Below are positions 35,401-46,900 of a DNA stretch of 64,000 nt, piece after piece. Position 1 is the first letter of the stretch. Each line of letters begins with the position of its first letter. This DNA comes from Ursus arctos (lineage: Eukaryota > Chordata > Mammalia > Carnivora > Ursidae), in contig NW_026622863.1 of the NCBI RefSeq assembly GCF_023065955.2, forward strand, positions 40,282,177-40,346,176, read 5' to 3'. The notes under the pieces were generated by a model, which was not told where the DNA came from, searched no databases, and worked only from the letters and a program-made list of their open reading frames with translations. Position numbers and translations under genes: made by a program.

Positions 35401-38400
35401 TTCTGAATTCTGCTATGTCTAAAATGCCTGTGTTCTACCATCATACTTTATAGTTTGGGAATAGATTTCCAAATTTGAAACAATTTTCACTCAGCATTGT
35501 TTGTTTTTTAATTTTATTTTTAAGTAATCTCTACATCCAACATGGGGCTTGAACCTGCAACCCTGAGACCAAGAGTCATACTCCCCAAGGACTAAGCCAG
35601 CCAGGCACCCCTCAGTCAGCATTTTGAAGTAATGGTTTTATCTTCCAGCAGCCACCGTTGCTGCGACATTCCGATGCCACCCTGATTCACGTTTGTGTGT
35701 GTGTGATCCCGGTTTTCCTTTGGGGAGCTCTTGGAGGAGGACTGTCCTGTTGCATAAATCCTGGCTATAATGGCCTCTGAAGATGGCCGTGTACTGCACA
35801 GTTCCAGGTGGCACCATTTACGTAGCTATAACACAGTGGTACTCCTTATTTAGGATATTTTATTTACGTTTGGTATAGGCTTTTAACCATTGTGGTTGTG
35901 CTGGGCACACACAGAGCCCTATTAGACTGGAGATTTGCCCCCTCAGTTCGGGGGGAAAATTTTTTTGGTACTATTTATTTATTCCTCTCTTTTTTCCTCC
36001 AGAATTGAATTTACAAGTGTATAATCAAGATAATACATTATGTCCGAGTTTATTTGAAGAATACTAGGGTGGGTTCACATGAAAAAATTCATTAATGTAG
36101 GAGCGCCTGGCTGGCTCAGTCGATAGAGCATGTGATGCTTTTTTAAAAAAAATATTTAATTATTTGAGAGAGCAAGCGAGAAAGAGCATGAGCAAGGGGA
36201 GGGGGAGGGAGAAGCAGACTCCCCTGCGGAGCAGGGAGCCCAATGCGGGGCTTGATACCAGGACCCTGGGATTATGACCTGAGCTGAAGGCAGACGCCTA
36301 ATCAACTGAACCACTCAGGCACCCCAAGCATGTGACTCTTGATCTCAGGGTTATGAGTTCAAGTCCCACATTGGGTGTGGAGCCTACTTAAAAAAAGTTC
36401 ATTAATGTAATTCACCTCGTTAATTAATTAAGGGAGAAAAATGAAATGTCATCTCAATAGGTATAGAAAAAGCAATTGGTAAAATTCAACATTGATTCAT
36501 GATGAGAATCCTTAGCAAACTAGGAATAGAAGACCAAAAAGGCTAAGAATAGTCAAGATGATTTTGAAAAAGAGCAAGTCGGGGGAACTTCCACTATCAG
36601 GTGTCAATATGTATTGTATAGTTACACTGATTAATTTCATATGGTATTGGTGCAGGGCTAGAGAGACTAGTGGAACTGAATGGAGAGTCCAGAAACAGAC
36701 CCATGTCTGTGTGAACACTTGATAGGTGATATAGATGGCATTGTAGATGGTTTTGGGAAAGTTGGTTATCCATATGAAAAATCAGATCAAATCCAGGTGG
36801 GTCAAAGACTTAAATGTATAAAGAAAAACTTGACAATTTTAAGAATAAATATAGAAGCATATCTTTACCAGTCTTCTGGTAAGGAAGTTTTGTTTTGTTT
36901 TTTCATAGAAAAAGAACCAAATATAAAGGAAGGGATTAACAAATTTGACCAAATCAGAATTAAATACCCTGTTCATTAAAAGGCACCATGAAGCACGTGG
37001 TGAAACATGTATACCTTCCAAGGATTATTTTCCAGAATATTTAAAATACTTTCACATATCAATTAGAAAAAAAGTACTGATAATTTAAAGTGTTCTTTTA
37101 TAGTTTGATGTGTGTAAGTGTGGGTTTTCTTTTATTTTTCCTATTTGGGATTCATTTTGACTTCCAGATCTGAAGATTCAGGTACGTATGTATGTATGTA
37201 TGTATGTATGTATGTATGTATGTATTTGGGGCACGAGTGGGGGAGGTGGACAGAGAGAGAGCAGCAGAAGGAGAGGGAGAAGCAGACTCCTCACTGAGCA
37301 GGGAGCCTGACTTGGGGCTCGATCCCAGGACCCTGAGATTATGACCTGAGGCGAAGGCAGAGGCTTAACTGACTGAGCCACCCAGGAGCCCCTGAAGATT
37401 CAGGTCTTTTATCAATGGGGAAGATCTCAGCGATTTCATTTTCAAAAATTGCTTCTCTCCCATTCTCTCTATTATTTATTTCCAGAATTCAAATTAGGAA
37501 TATTAGACTTTCTCATTCTATTGTGCCTTTTTTAAAAAAAAGGTTTTATTTATTTATTAGGGAGAGCATGAGGGGGAGCAGAGGGAGAGGGAGAGGCAGG
37601 GCTCCATCCTAGTACCCTGGAATCATGACCTGAGCTGAAGATAGACACTTAACGGACTGAGCCACCAGGCACCCTGTATTCTGCCTCTTAATCTCTTACT
37701 CATATTATCCATTTCTCTGTCTCCTGTTCTGTTTAATTTCCTCAGATCTGTCTTCCAGAAGCTAGAATCCAGATCACTCATTTTTTCTCTTCAGCTGTGT
37801 TTAATCTCCTTTTGAACTCTTTCATTTTTTCATTTCATTGACTGGATTTTTTTTCTTTTATTTCTAGAAGTTCTCTTTAGTCCTTTTTTCAAATCTGCCT
37901 CAACATTTTTGATAGTGTCTTGCTTTTTATCAAGATTGAAAATACATGAAGAATGTAAAACACACTAATCTCGAGTGTATTACAGCTTGATACATTTGTG
38001 CCTGTCTATGTGCGCATGTAATCACCATTCAGATCAAGGTGTAGAACATTTCTGTCACCCCAGAAGATTACCTTATGCCCCTTCCAGTCGTCAGTAGATG
38101 ACTTTTAAGCTGTTTCCATAATTTGGTGATTAGAAATAAAACTGTTGTGAGTATTGTGTCTATGTCCATGGACGAATCTCTATACTTTTCCTTCCTTCCT
38201 CCTTCCCTCCCTCCCCCCTCTCTCCCTTCCTTCCTTCCTTCCTTCCTTCCTTCCTTCCTTCCTTCCTTCCTTCCTTCCTTCCTTCCTTTTTTCCCCTTCT
38301 TTCCTTTCTTTCCATTTTTAAGCTATATCTACACCCAGCATGGGGCTCGAACTCACAACCCTAAGATCAAGAGTCTGTGCTCTACTGACTGAGCCAGCCA

Positions 38401-40902
38401 GGCCTTCCTATACTTATTTTTTAGCAATAGAGTTTCCGGTTCCTGACGTCTCTTTAATATATGTTGCTAAGCAGTTTACCATAGTAGATGAAGCAATTTA
38501 TTATCCCATTGGCAATGTATTAGAATTCCGGTTTTTCTTCAATCCCGCCAGCATGTAGCATTGTCAGTCTTCAGCCGTTCCAGTGGGGGTGGTGTGGTAT
38601 ATTAGTGAGATGTTAATGGGAATTTCTCTGATGAGTAGTGAAGACTCATATACCTTTTTAAGTCTGTTGGCCATTTGTATGCCTGTGTTTGTAAAATGAC
38701 TGTTGAAGTCTTTTGCCCATTTCTAAATTGGGTTGTTTGACTTTTATTGATTTGTAGGAGTTCTGTATGCATCTTGGATGCCGAGTTCTGCCGTGGATAT
38801 ATGTGTCGTAAATTCTTTTCCTAACCTATTCTTGGTTCATTACCTTCTTAATGATGTCTTCTGATGAAGAGAAATTCCTAGTGAAGTCCAATTTATCTTT
38901 GTTTGTTTTCAGTTATTGCTTTTAACATCCAAGAAGTCTTTGTAGTCTCAGGGTTCGGACATCTGTTTTTATTTTGTAAGCATATTAAATACTCGTATTC
39001 TGTATCTAATAATCCCAATATCTGATGTCTTTGAAGTCCTACTTCAATTGTTTATTGTTTCTCCTCACTCTTGGTCATGATACCTTGTTTCTTCACATGT
39101 TTTTAGCATTTTTGATTGTGGAGGTCTGTCTGTGGGAATTGGGTGAGGTCTGTGTGGCGGGGGATTTCCCCAGCAAGTATTTTAAAACTTGAGTAAGGAA
39201 AGTTTTAAACTTGAATAGGGAGCAAAATTGTTTTTCTTTTATGAGTATTTTTACTCATGGACTTTTATTCATACCATGTTTTGCAATACAGTCCTTATAA
39301 TCTTTTTGATGCACAAATTTGGCCTGACGAGGTCCCTTCGAGTTGGTCTCTGTGTCCTTTTGGCAAGTCTCCATCGGTCTTTGAGCACTTCTTTACTGTG
39401 GCACAAGATTTTTCAGGTTGATCTTTGCTTTTCGTGTGTAACTGAGTTCAATTTACAGATGGTGCCGCAAACCCATCTTAAGTATGTAGTTCAGAGACTT
39501 CGGATACATGTGTTTATACATCTCACACCCATAACAAGGATACAGAAAAATTTAAACACCCTAGAAACTCTAATCTTGCCCCTTTTTAGTTGATGCCCAG
39601 TGTTTCCCATCACACCTGCCCAATCAGTGTTCTGATTTCTACCACCATAGATTACTTTTGTCTCTTCTAGAACTTCATATAAATGAAGTCATAGATTATA
39701 TAATATTTTGTGGCTGATTTTTTTTTTTTGGCTAAACGTTATTTTTCTTAAATCCCTGTGTCTTTTTTAAAAGATTTTATTTATATATTTTTAAAGATTT
39801 TATTTATTTCTTTGACAGAGAGAGCACAAGTAGGGGGAGCAGCAGGCAGAGGGAGAGGGAGAAGCAGGATCCCTGCTCAATGAGGGGCTCAGTCCCAGGA
39901 CCCTGGATCATGACCTGAACTGAAGGCAGACGCTTAACGACTGAGGCACCCAGGCACCCCTAAAGATTTTATTTTAAAGTAATCTCTACACCCAGTGTGG
40001 GGCTCAAACTTACAACCCTGAGATCAAGAGTTGCCAGCTAGGCTCCCCTAATCCACATATTAGTAGCTCGCTCCTTTTTATCGCTGAATAGGATTTTCTT
40101 GTATGAATATACCACAACTTGTGGTATGGTCACACACTGATAGATTGTGCTGTGAACAACCTCGTACAGGTCATTTGTGGACAAATGTTTTCATTTCTCT
40201 CTCGGGTAAATTCCAAGGAGTGGAATTTCTGGGTCATAGGCTAAGTGTATGTTTAACTTCATGAGAGACTGCCAAACTTTTCCAAAGGGGTTGTGCCATT
40301 TTCATACTCCCACTAGAAATGTTAGAGAGTTGGGTTATTCTGCATGTTTGCCAACAATTGGTATTTCCATCTTTTTAATTTTAGCCATTCTAATGGATGT
40401 GAAATGGTATCTTGCGGTTTTAATTTGCATTTCCCTGATGACTAGTAAGGTTGAGCTGCTTTTTGTCTGCTTCTTGGCCATTAACATCTTCTTCTATGGA
40501 ATCTCTTCAGGTCTTTGGCTCAGCTTTTGAATTGAGAGTTACTGTAAGTCTTTTATTATTTAGTTGTAAGAATATATATATTCTGAGTACAAGTTCTTTT
40601 CAGATGTATGTTTTGTGAATATTTTCTCATAGTATTTTTCTTTTTTTTAAGTAGGCTCCAAGCCCAGCATAGAGCCCAGTGTGGGGCTTGAACTCATGAC
40701 CCTGAGGTCAAGACCTGAGCTGAGATCAAGAGTCTGACACTTAACCAACTGAGCCACCCAGGCGCCCCTATTGTCTTCCTCCTTCCTCCCTCCCTCCTCC
40801 CCCCTTCCTCCCTCCCTCCCTCCCTCCCTCTCTCTCTCCCTGGCTCTCTTTCTTCTTTCTTCTCTCTTCTCTTTTTTCTTTTCTATTCTTTTCTTTTCTT
40901 TT

Positions 40903-40947
<45 letters not shown>

Positions 40948-40948
40948 T

Positions 40949-40989
<41 letters not shown>

Positions 40990-43900
40990 TCTCCCTCTCT
41001 CTCTCTTTCTCTCTTAAAGGTTTTATTTATTTATTTGACAGAGAGAGAGACAGCCAGCGAGAGAGGGAACACAAACAGGGGGGAGTGGGAGCGGAAGAAG
41101 CAGGCTCCCAGCAGAGCAGGGAGCCTGATGCGGGGCTGGATCCCAGGACCCTGGGATCACACCCTGAGCCGAAGGCAGATGCTTAATGACTGAGCCACCC
41201 AGGCGCCTCCCTTCCCTTCCCTTCCCTCCCCTCCCCTCCCCTCCCCTCCCCTCCCCTCCCCTCTTAGATTTTATTTATTCATTTGTCAGAGGGAGAGAGC
41301 ACAAGCAGGGGGAGCAGCAGGCAGAGGGAGAAGTAGGCTCCTCACTGAGCAAGGAGCCAGGACCCTGGGATCATGACCTGAGCTGAAGGCAGATGCTTAA
41401 CCGACTGAGCCTCCCAGGCATCCCACCCCTATTTTCTTATAGTATAATTTAAAAATATGTTTAATGATATCTATATCTATCTATCTATATTTTTTTTAAG
41501 TTTACTTATTTTTTTTAGTAATCTCTATACCCAACGTGGGGCTTGAACTCACAACCCAGAGATCAAAAGTCACATGTTCCACTGACTGAGCCAGCCAGGT
41601 GCCTCTTAGGTTTCTCATTTTTATGTTTAGGTTGATAACCCACTTCATATTATACTTTTTTAAAAATATTTTTATTCATTTGAGAGCAAAAGAAAGTGCA
41701 AGAGAGAGCACAAGCGGGGTGGGGGGGGAATGTGACAGAGGGAGAGGGACAAGCAGACTTCCCGCTGAGCAGGGAGCCCAACATGGGGCTCATCCTCAGG
41801 ACCCCGAGATCATGACCTGAGCTGAAGTCAGACACTTACCTGACTGAGCCACCAGGCGCCCCTCATAATATACTTTTTTGTATAGTGTGAGGTGAGGAAT
41901 TGAATTTCATTTTTGTTCTGTATTTCATTTTTTTTCTCCAGTTGTCACAGCACCATGTGCTGAAAAGACTTTGCTTTCCCACTTGTGTGTTTTTTTGAAA
42001 TATTTATGGGCCTATTTTTGCACTCTGTTCTGATCTTTTTGTCTTTCTTTACCCCAGTGTTACACTGTCTTGATTACTTGAAGTCTTTTTTTTTTTTTTT
42101 TTAAAGATTTTATTTGACAGAGAGAGGCAGCGAGAGAGGGAACACAAGCAGGGGGAATGGGAGAGGGAGAAGCAGGCTTCCCGCTGAGCAGGGAGCCCGA
42201 TGCGGGGCTCGATCCCAGAACGCTGGGATCATGACCTGAGCCAAAGGCAGACGCTTAATGACTGAGCCACCCAGGTGCCCCAGATTACTTGAAGTCTTAA
42301 GATAGGTAGTGTAAGTCTTCCAGCATTGTTGATCTTTTTGAAAGATTATTTGGCTATTCTAGGTTCTTTGTATTTTTATATAAATTTTAGAAATGGAAGT
42401 GGGCCCTCAACACAAGGGTTTGAAAGAAGAAAAACAAAAGAGAATTGGCATGTCAGTTTCCACAAAAAAATAAGAGTGCTGGGATCTTAATTGTGTGGCC
42501 CTGAACGTCTAGATCAGTTTGGGGAGAATTGATATCAGAACATTTGAAGCCACGGAGAGGATTGTCAAGGACTGAGATTCTCTTCCCCCACTTGGAAGCC
42601 GACATGTTCATCTGCCGTGGTTTTGCCGATGCTGACTGAAGACACGAGCCTCCTGGGGCCGCAGCTCACAGCCCCGCAGGCAGGATGAGCTTCACGTTTA
42701 AATCATTCTGCCTCGAGGCCCACAGGGGTGATGCAGAAGGTCCCGGGTGGATGTTGCACATGCAGTGGGTCTACGTCAAGGTTAGGGAACCCTGAACTTA
42801 GGGAACCCTGGTGTTTTAAAATGGGCAGTCAGCGAAGCTCTCTGCTCCTTGTTTCTGAGGAACACGTTGTCTGTATTATACTGGCCAGCAGACAAACCTG
42901 CTTTCTACGTCAGAGGGCGATAAGCTATCTCCGTTGTCTAAGCAGTGTGTTTCACACATGTCCTCGGGGAGGGAATTCAGAATGAACGCTGCCGGTCGCC
43001 TGTAAGATGTGCAGAAACGTGAGAGCGCCAGCAGAGAGCTGTCTTCCAGCGGCGGGACATCGCTCTGTTCACGGAGGTCTTTCGAAATTTCTCTCAGCCA
43101 AGTCTGGTGTGGCAGAGTGAGGCTGACACACAGCTATTATTAAATGTATCCTTCGGTATCTTGCAGGGTTTTTTGGATGCAGAATATGCAAAGATGTTTG
43201 GTTTTCGCCTTCTGACCACCTATCCTACAACCGTGGTGAACTCTATTAGTTCTAGTAGGGTTTTTTTTTTTTTTTTTTTTTGGGTAGATTCTTACGATTT
43301 TCTACATAACACAATCATATCACCCTGATTAAAGATAGTTTTACTTTTTACTTTCCGACTTTTTACATTTTTCCCCTGCTTTATTGCACTGCCTGGGCCT
43401 CTAGTCCAATGCTGAATGCTCAGGGGAAAAGCATCTCACGTTGCCCCTGATGTCTGGTGTCAGCTGACGGCTTTTCGCAGGTGCCCTTTAGCAGGGGGAG
43501 GAGGCTCCCTGCTGTTCCTGGTCAGGCGCTGTGGTCCTTCTCTGATGGGATGCCTCTAATGGCGGTGCCAGGTCTGCTGGGGCTCCTGTTTCGACAAGGA
43601 CACCTCTTTCACTAGGGCCTTCTTACCTGGTGAGAGTTGTACTTCCGATATTCACAGATTATGACAATTCATTCTGAAACGTCTGCTCTGAGCTCCACTG
43701 AAGTGAATGTATTTTTTTTAACATTTTGAAAAAGATTTATTTATTTGAGAGAGAGAGACATGGAGACAGAGACAGAGACCGGGAGGAAAGGGCAGAGAGA
43801 ATCTCAAGCAAACTCCGCTGAGCACAGAGCCTGATGTGGGGCTTGATCTCATGACCTTGAGATCATGACCTAAGCCGAAATGAAGAGTCCACCAACCGCA

Positions 43901-46900
43901 CCACCCGGGCATCCCTGAAGCAAATGTATTTTTAAAAATTAACCAGAACAGCAGTTTACATTGCAAAACACTCCTTCATATATTTGCTTTGACAGCCTCT
44001 TACAGCAATCTGTCAATGTGTTTAATTTTTAAAAAATATTTGTTAGAACAGTAATAATCTGATATTAAAGGGAAATGTTAAAATTTGCCCGTAATCTGCT
44101 TCTCATCTGTTGGAGGAGAGTCCTGAGAAATGGAAGCAGGGGCCCCATCCCCAGGTTCCAGCGGCCCAAGGACCCCCTTCTCGATCCCCATCCTTGCAGG
44201 CAGACGACTTCGTGGGAAGGCGTTCTACAACGTGGGTGAGAAAGTCTACTGCCAGGAGGACTTCCTGGTGAGTCAGAGCTGGGTCTCGGCTAGCGCCAAG
44301 GGTGGGAGCAGGGGAGGCGACCCTCCTGCTTCACATGGAGACCTGGGGCCAGGAGGCAGGTGCTGGCTGGGCAGCAAGGGCCCCTTTGTCACATGACATT
44401 CTGGATCCTCTGTCCCCTCTCAGTACTCCGGGTTCCAGCAAACAGCTGACAAGTGTAGCGTGTGCGGACACCTCATCATGGAGATGGTGAGAACCTCCCC
44501 CAGCCTCCTGGAGCCCCTCTGCAACGGGTGGTCTTAGGACCCACCCTTTCACCTATGGCAGACCTGCCAAGGGCTCAGAGCCAGAGCCTCTTCTGGGGGC
44601 TATGCTGAGCCTTCCGTCTGCACTGACCCTTCAGTGCCTCCCACCCCCAGATCCTGCAGGCCCTTGGAAAGTCCTACCACCCAGGCTGTTTCCGGTGCTC
44701 AGTGTGCAACGAGTGCCTGGACGGGGTGCCCTTCACTGTGGATGTGGAGAACAACATCTACTGTGTCAGAGACTATCACACGTGAGTAGCCAGTGCTGGA
44801 GGGCCTCAGGTGGGACTCCCGCCATTTCTCCTGCCTTGCCCGGAAGCAGTTTTCCAACCTGCCTGTCTGTGTTCTCTCCATTGTTGGCCTTGCCACTTCC
44901 AGTGACCCCTTGTGCACTTAGTGGCTGGGGCAAGGCATGGATCTCTTCCTTGAGCCCTCTCTTGGATGATTTAGCCACCTGCTGTCTCTTTCCTCTCCCT
45001 GCCTTTGCCTTCATGTTCCCCCTCCTCCTGGGGGAGGGGGGTGGGGAACTCTCCTGGCTGCCCCTCCCACATCTGTCTCTCTGCTTCCAGGGGTGGGCTA
45101 GGCCTCTTCTGCCCCCGGTGGGGGCTTGGTCTCTGCGGCATCCTTTCCCTGCCTGTCTGGTATCCATGTGAGCAGCCAATCCATTCTCCCCTGCTGTGGC
45201 TCCAGGCCCAGCCCTCAGAGCTCTGGTCCGGTGCTACTGCCTTGCATGGTGTGGGTGCCCTGCACAGATCCCTGGGACTCAGTGTGGAGCCAGGCTTTGG
45301 AGGGGTCTCAGCGAGGGGAGGCCCAAACCCGGACATTAGGGGAGAGGGAACTCACAGGGAGCATGAGGGAGAGGGTAGAGAGAACCTGAAGCCATCCTGG
45401 AGGAGGTGATGGGGTGGATGTGAATCGGGGAGCCAGATAAAAGGCCAAGATGGCACTATAGAGGCTGCATCCTGCCCAGTGTGTCCACACAAGGAAAGGG
45501 GTCCTGATGTTTGGGCCATGTCAAGGGGCTGCTGTGGGTGGGTCTGCCTCGGTGCCCTTGGCCTCTGGCCACTCAGCTGGTCACTTCTGGTTTCCTTTAT
45601 TTCTCCAGGGTTTTTGCACCAAAATGTGCCTCCTGTGCCCGTCCTATCCTCCCTGCACAGGTAGGAAGCACTCACTTGGAGGTGATCAGGTGCCTGGCCC
45701 AGCCCGGCCTCGGCCTGGTTCTGCTCAGGTTGGCCCTAGGTCTTGGGAGGGGTGAGCAGATGCTCCTGCCCCATATCCCTCAGGGCCGAGGGTTGTGCTG
45801 TGCCCACAGGCACAAGTCCCTGCAGGAGTTAGGGAGAAATGGTGGCCGTGGGCTCCACTGCACGTGAACGGAAGGATCGCCCCCGGGTCTGATAGCGGTG
45901 CGGGTGGTGTGGGGCGACGTCCTTGGGTGGGGCAACACTCTCGGCATCGCTGGTTCTGTCCCAGGCTGGCGTGCCTGGGGAAGCAGGCCTGGCAACGGTC
46001 TTAGGTGACTGCAAAGAACGGAAAAGAACGAGTGTACGCACACTGACGCCCACGTGACGGCTCTCGTGGCCGGGCATGCGCGCTGTTGGGGGGGGGGGGG
46101 GAGCTGTGGGACGACGTCAGCGCACGTGTCCCCCGCTGACGCCTCTTCCGCCTACGGAAGCGCCAGAGTCCGTGCTCACGTGGGCGCGAACGCACGTCTG
46201 CCGTGGCAAGACCGTGTCGTGTAGGCGTGTGCACCGCACGCAGGTCGCCTCCGACGCCGGAGTGCTGATGGGGTGCAACCCCGTGTCGTCCTCCAGGGCT
46301 GTGAGACCACCATCCGTGTGGTGTCCATGGACAGAGACTACCACGTGGAGTGTTACCACTGTGAGGTGAGCCCGGCCCCCGCGGGGATGCTGGTGGCTGG
46401 GGCAGCGCCCCTTCGCGGGGAGCTCCTTTTCGCTCGGGTTCTGTCGGCCTTCCTCCTCCTTTATGGTTCTGCCCCATTCGCCCCGCCCTCCCCAGGGAGC
46501 CTTCTCCCTTCGCCCCAGCGTATGTTCTCAGCCCGTTTCCCACTCACAGTCACACATTTACTTAGGATTTATAGCGTGTGGGGTGCTGGGGATGTACGGA
46601 GAATAAAAATAGCCCCCACTCTTACGGCAGCGATAAGTGCTTGGGCAGGATCTGTATAGGGTCGGTATTGCTACCAAGGTGACTTGTCAGAGTCCGCAGG
46701 AGGCCTCGGAGAGTCAGGGGAGGCTTTCTGGAGAAAGTGACACCCAAGCTAAGATTTGCAAAATGAATGCTCTATCCAAGGAGGCCCTAAGAAAGGCGTT
46801 TCCAGGCAGCGGAAGCAGAATGTGCGTAGGCGTGAAGGTGACTGTGTCGTTTTGAGTCACGAGAAGTTGGCAGGAGCTGGAGACATAAGGCTATACGAGC

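Larger units (their letters stand above)
37675..39200 (-). mobile_element. Ancient L1-derived sequence, interrupted
   Basis: Antisense L1-like text: CAATCCCGCCAGCATGTAGC, GGAATTTCTCTGATGAGTAG, TTTGCCCATTTCTAAATTGG and GTTGTTTGACTTTTATTGAT. Interrupted by the CCTT tract and a short SINE at 38188-38408. Confidence 0.6.
39470..42400 (-). mobile_element. Ancient L1, long interrupted copy
   Basis: Antisense L1 ORF2 end text in order at 39,470-39,720, 40,080-40,640 (AACTTTTCCAAAGGGGTTGT, TTGCATTTCCCTGATGACTA) and 41,870-42,400 (CACAGCACCATGTGCTGAAA, TACACTGTCTTGATTACTTG). It is split by seven SINEs (one pair nested) and two pyrimidine tracts. Confidence 0.72.
33313..44199 (+). other. WTIP intron 2 (10.9 kb), mostly repeats
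   Basis: Between LIM1 exons. It is filled with SINEC copies, L1 fragments on both strands and pyrimidine microsatellites. No further coding exon is supported. Confidence 0.8.

Noticed and set aside
40773..41263. Regular short repeats considered as a CRISPR-like array
   Set aside because: Simple pyrimidine microsatellites without spacers in a mammalian intron.
45005..45409. 134-codon + frame between WTIP exons 5 and 6
   Set aside because: GC-driven intronic frame with overlapping antisense frame; no motif and not bounded by good splice sites.
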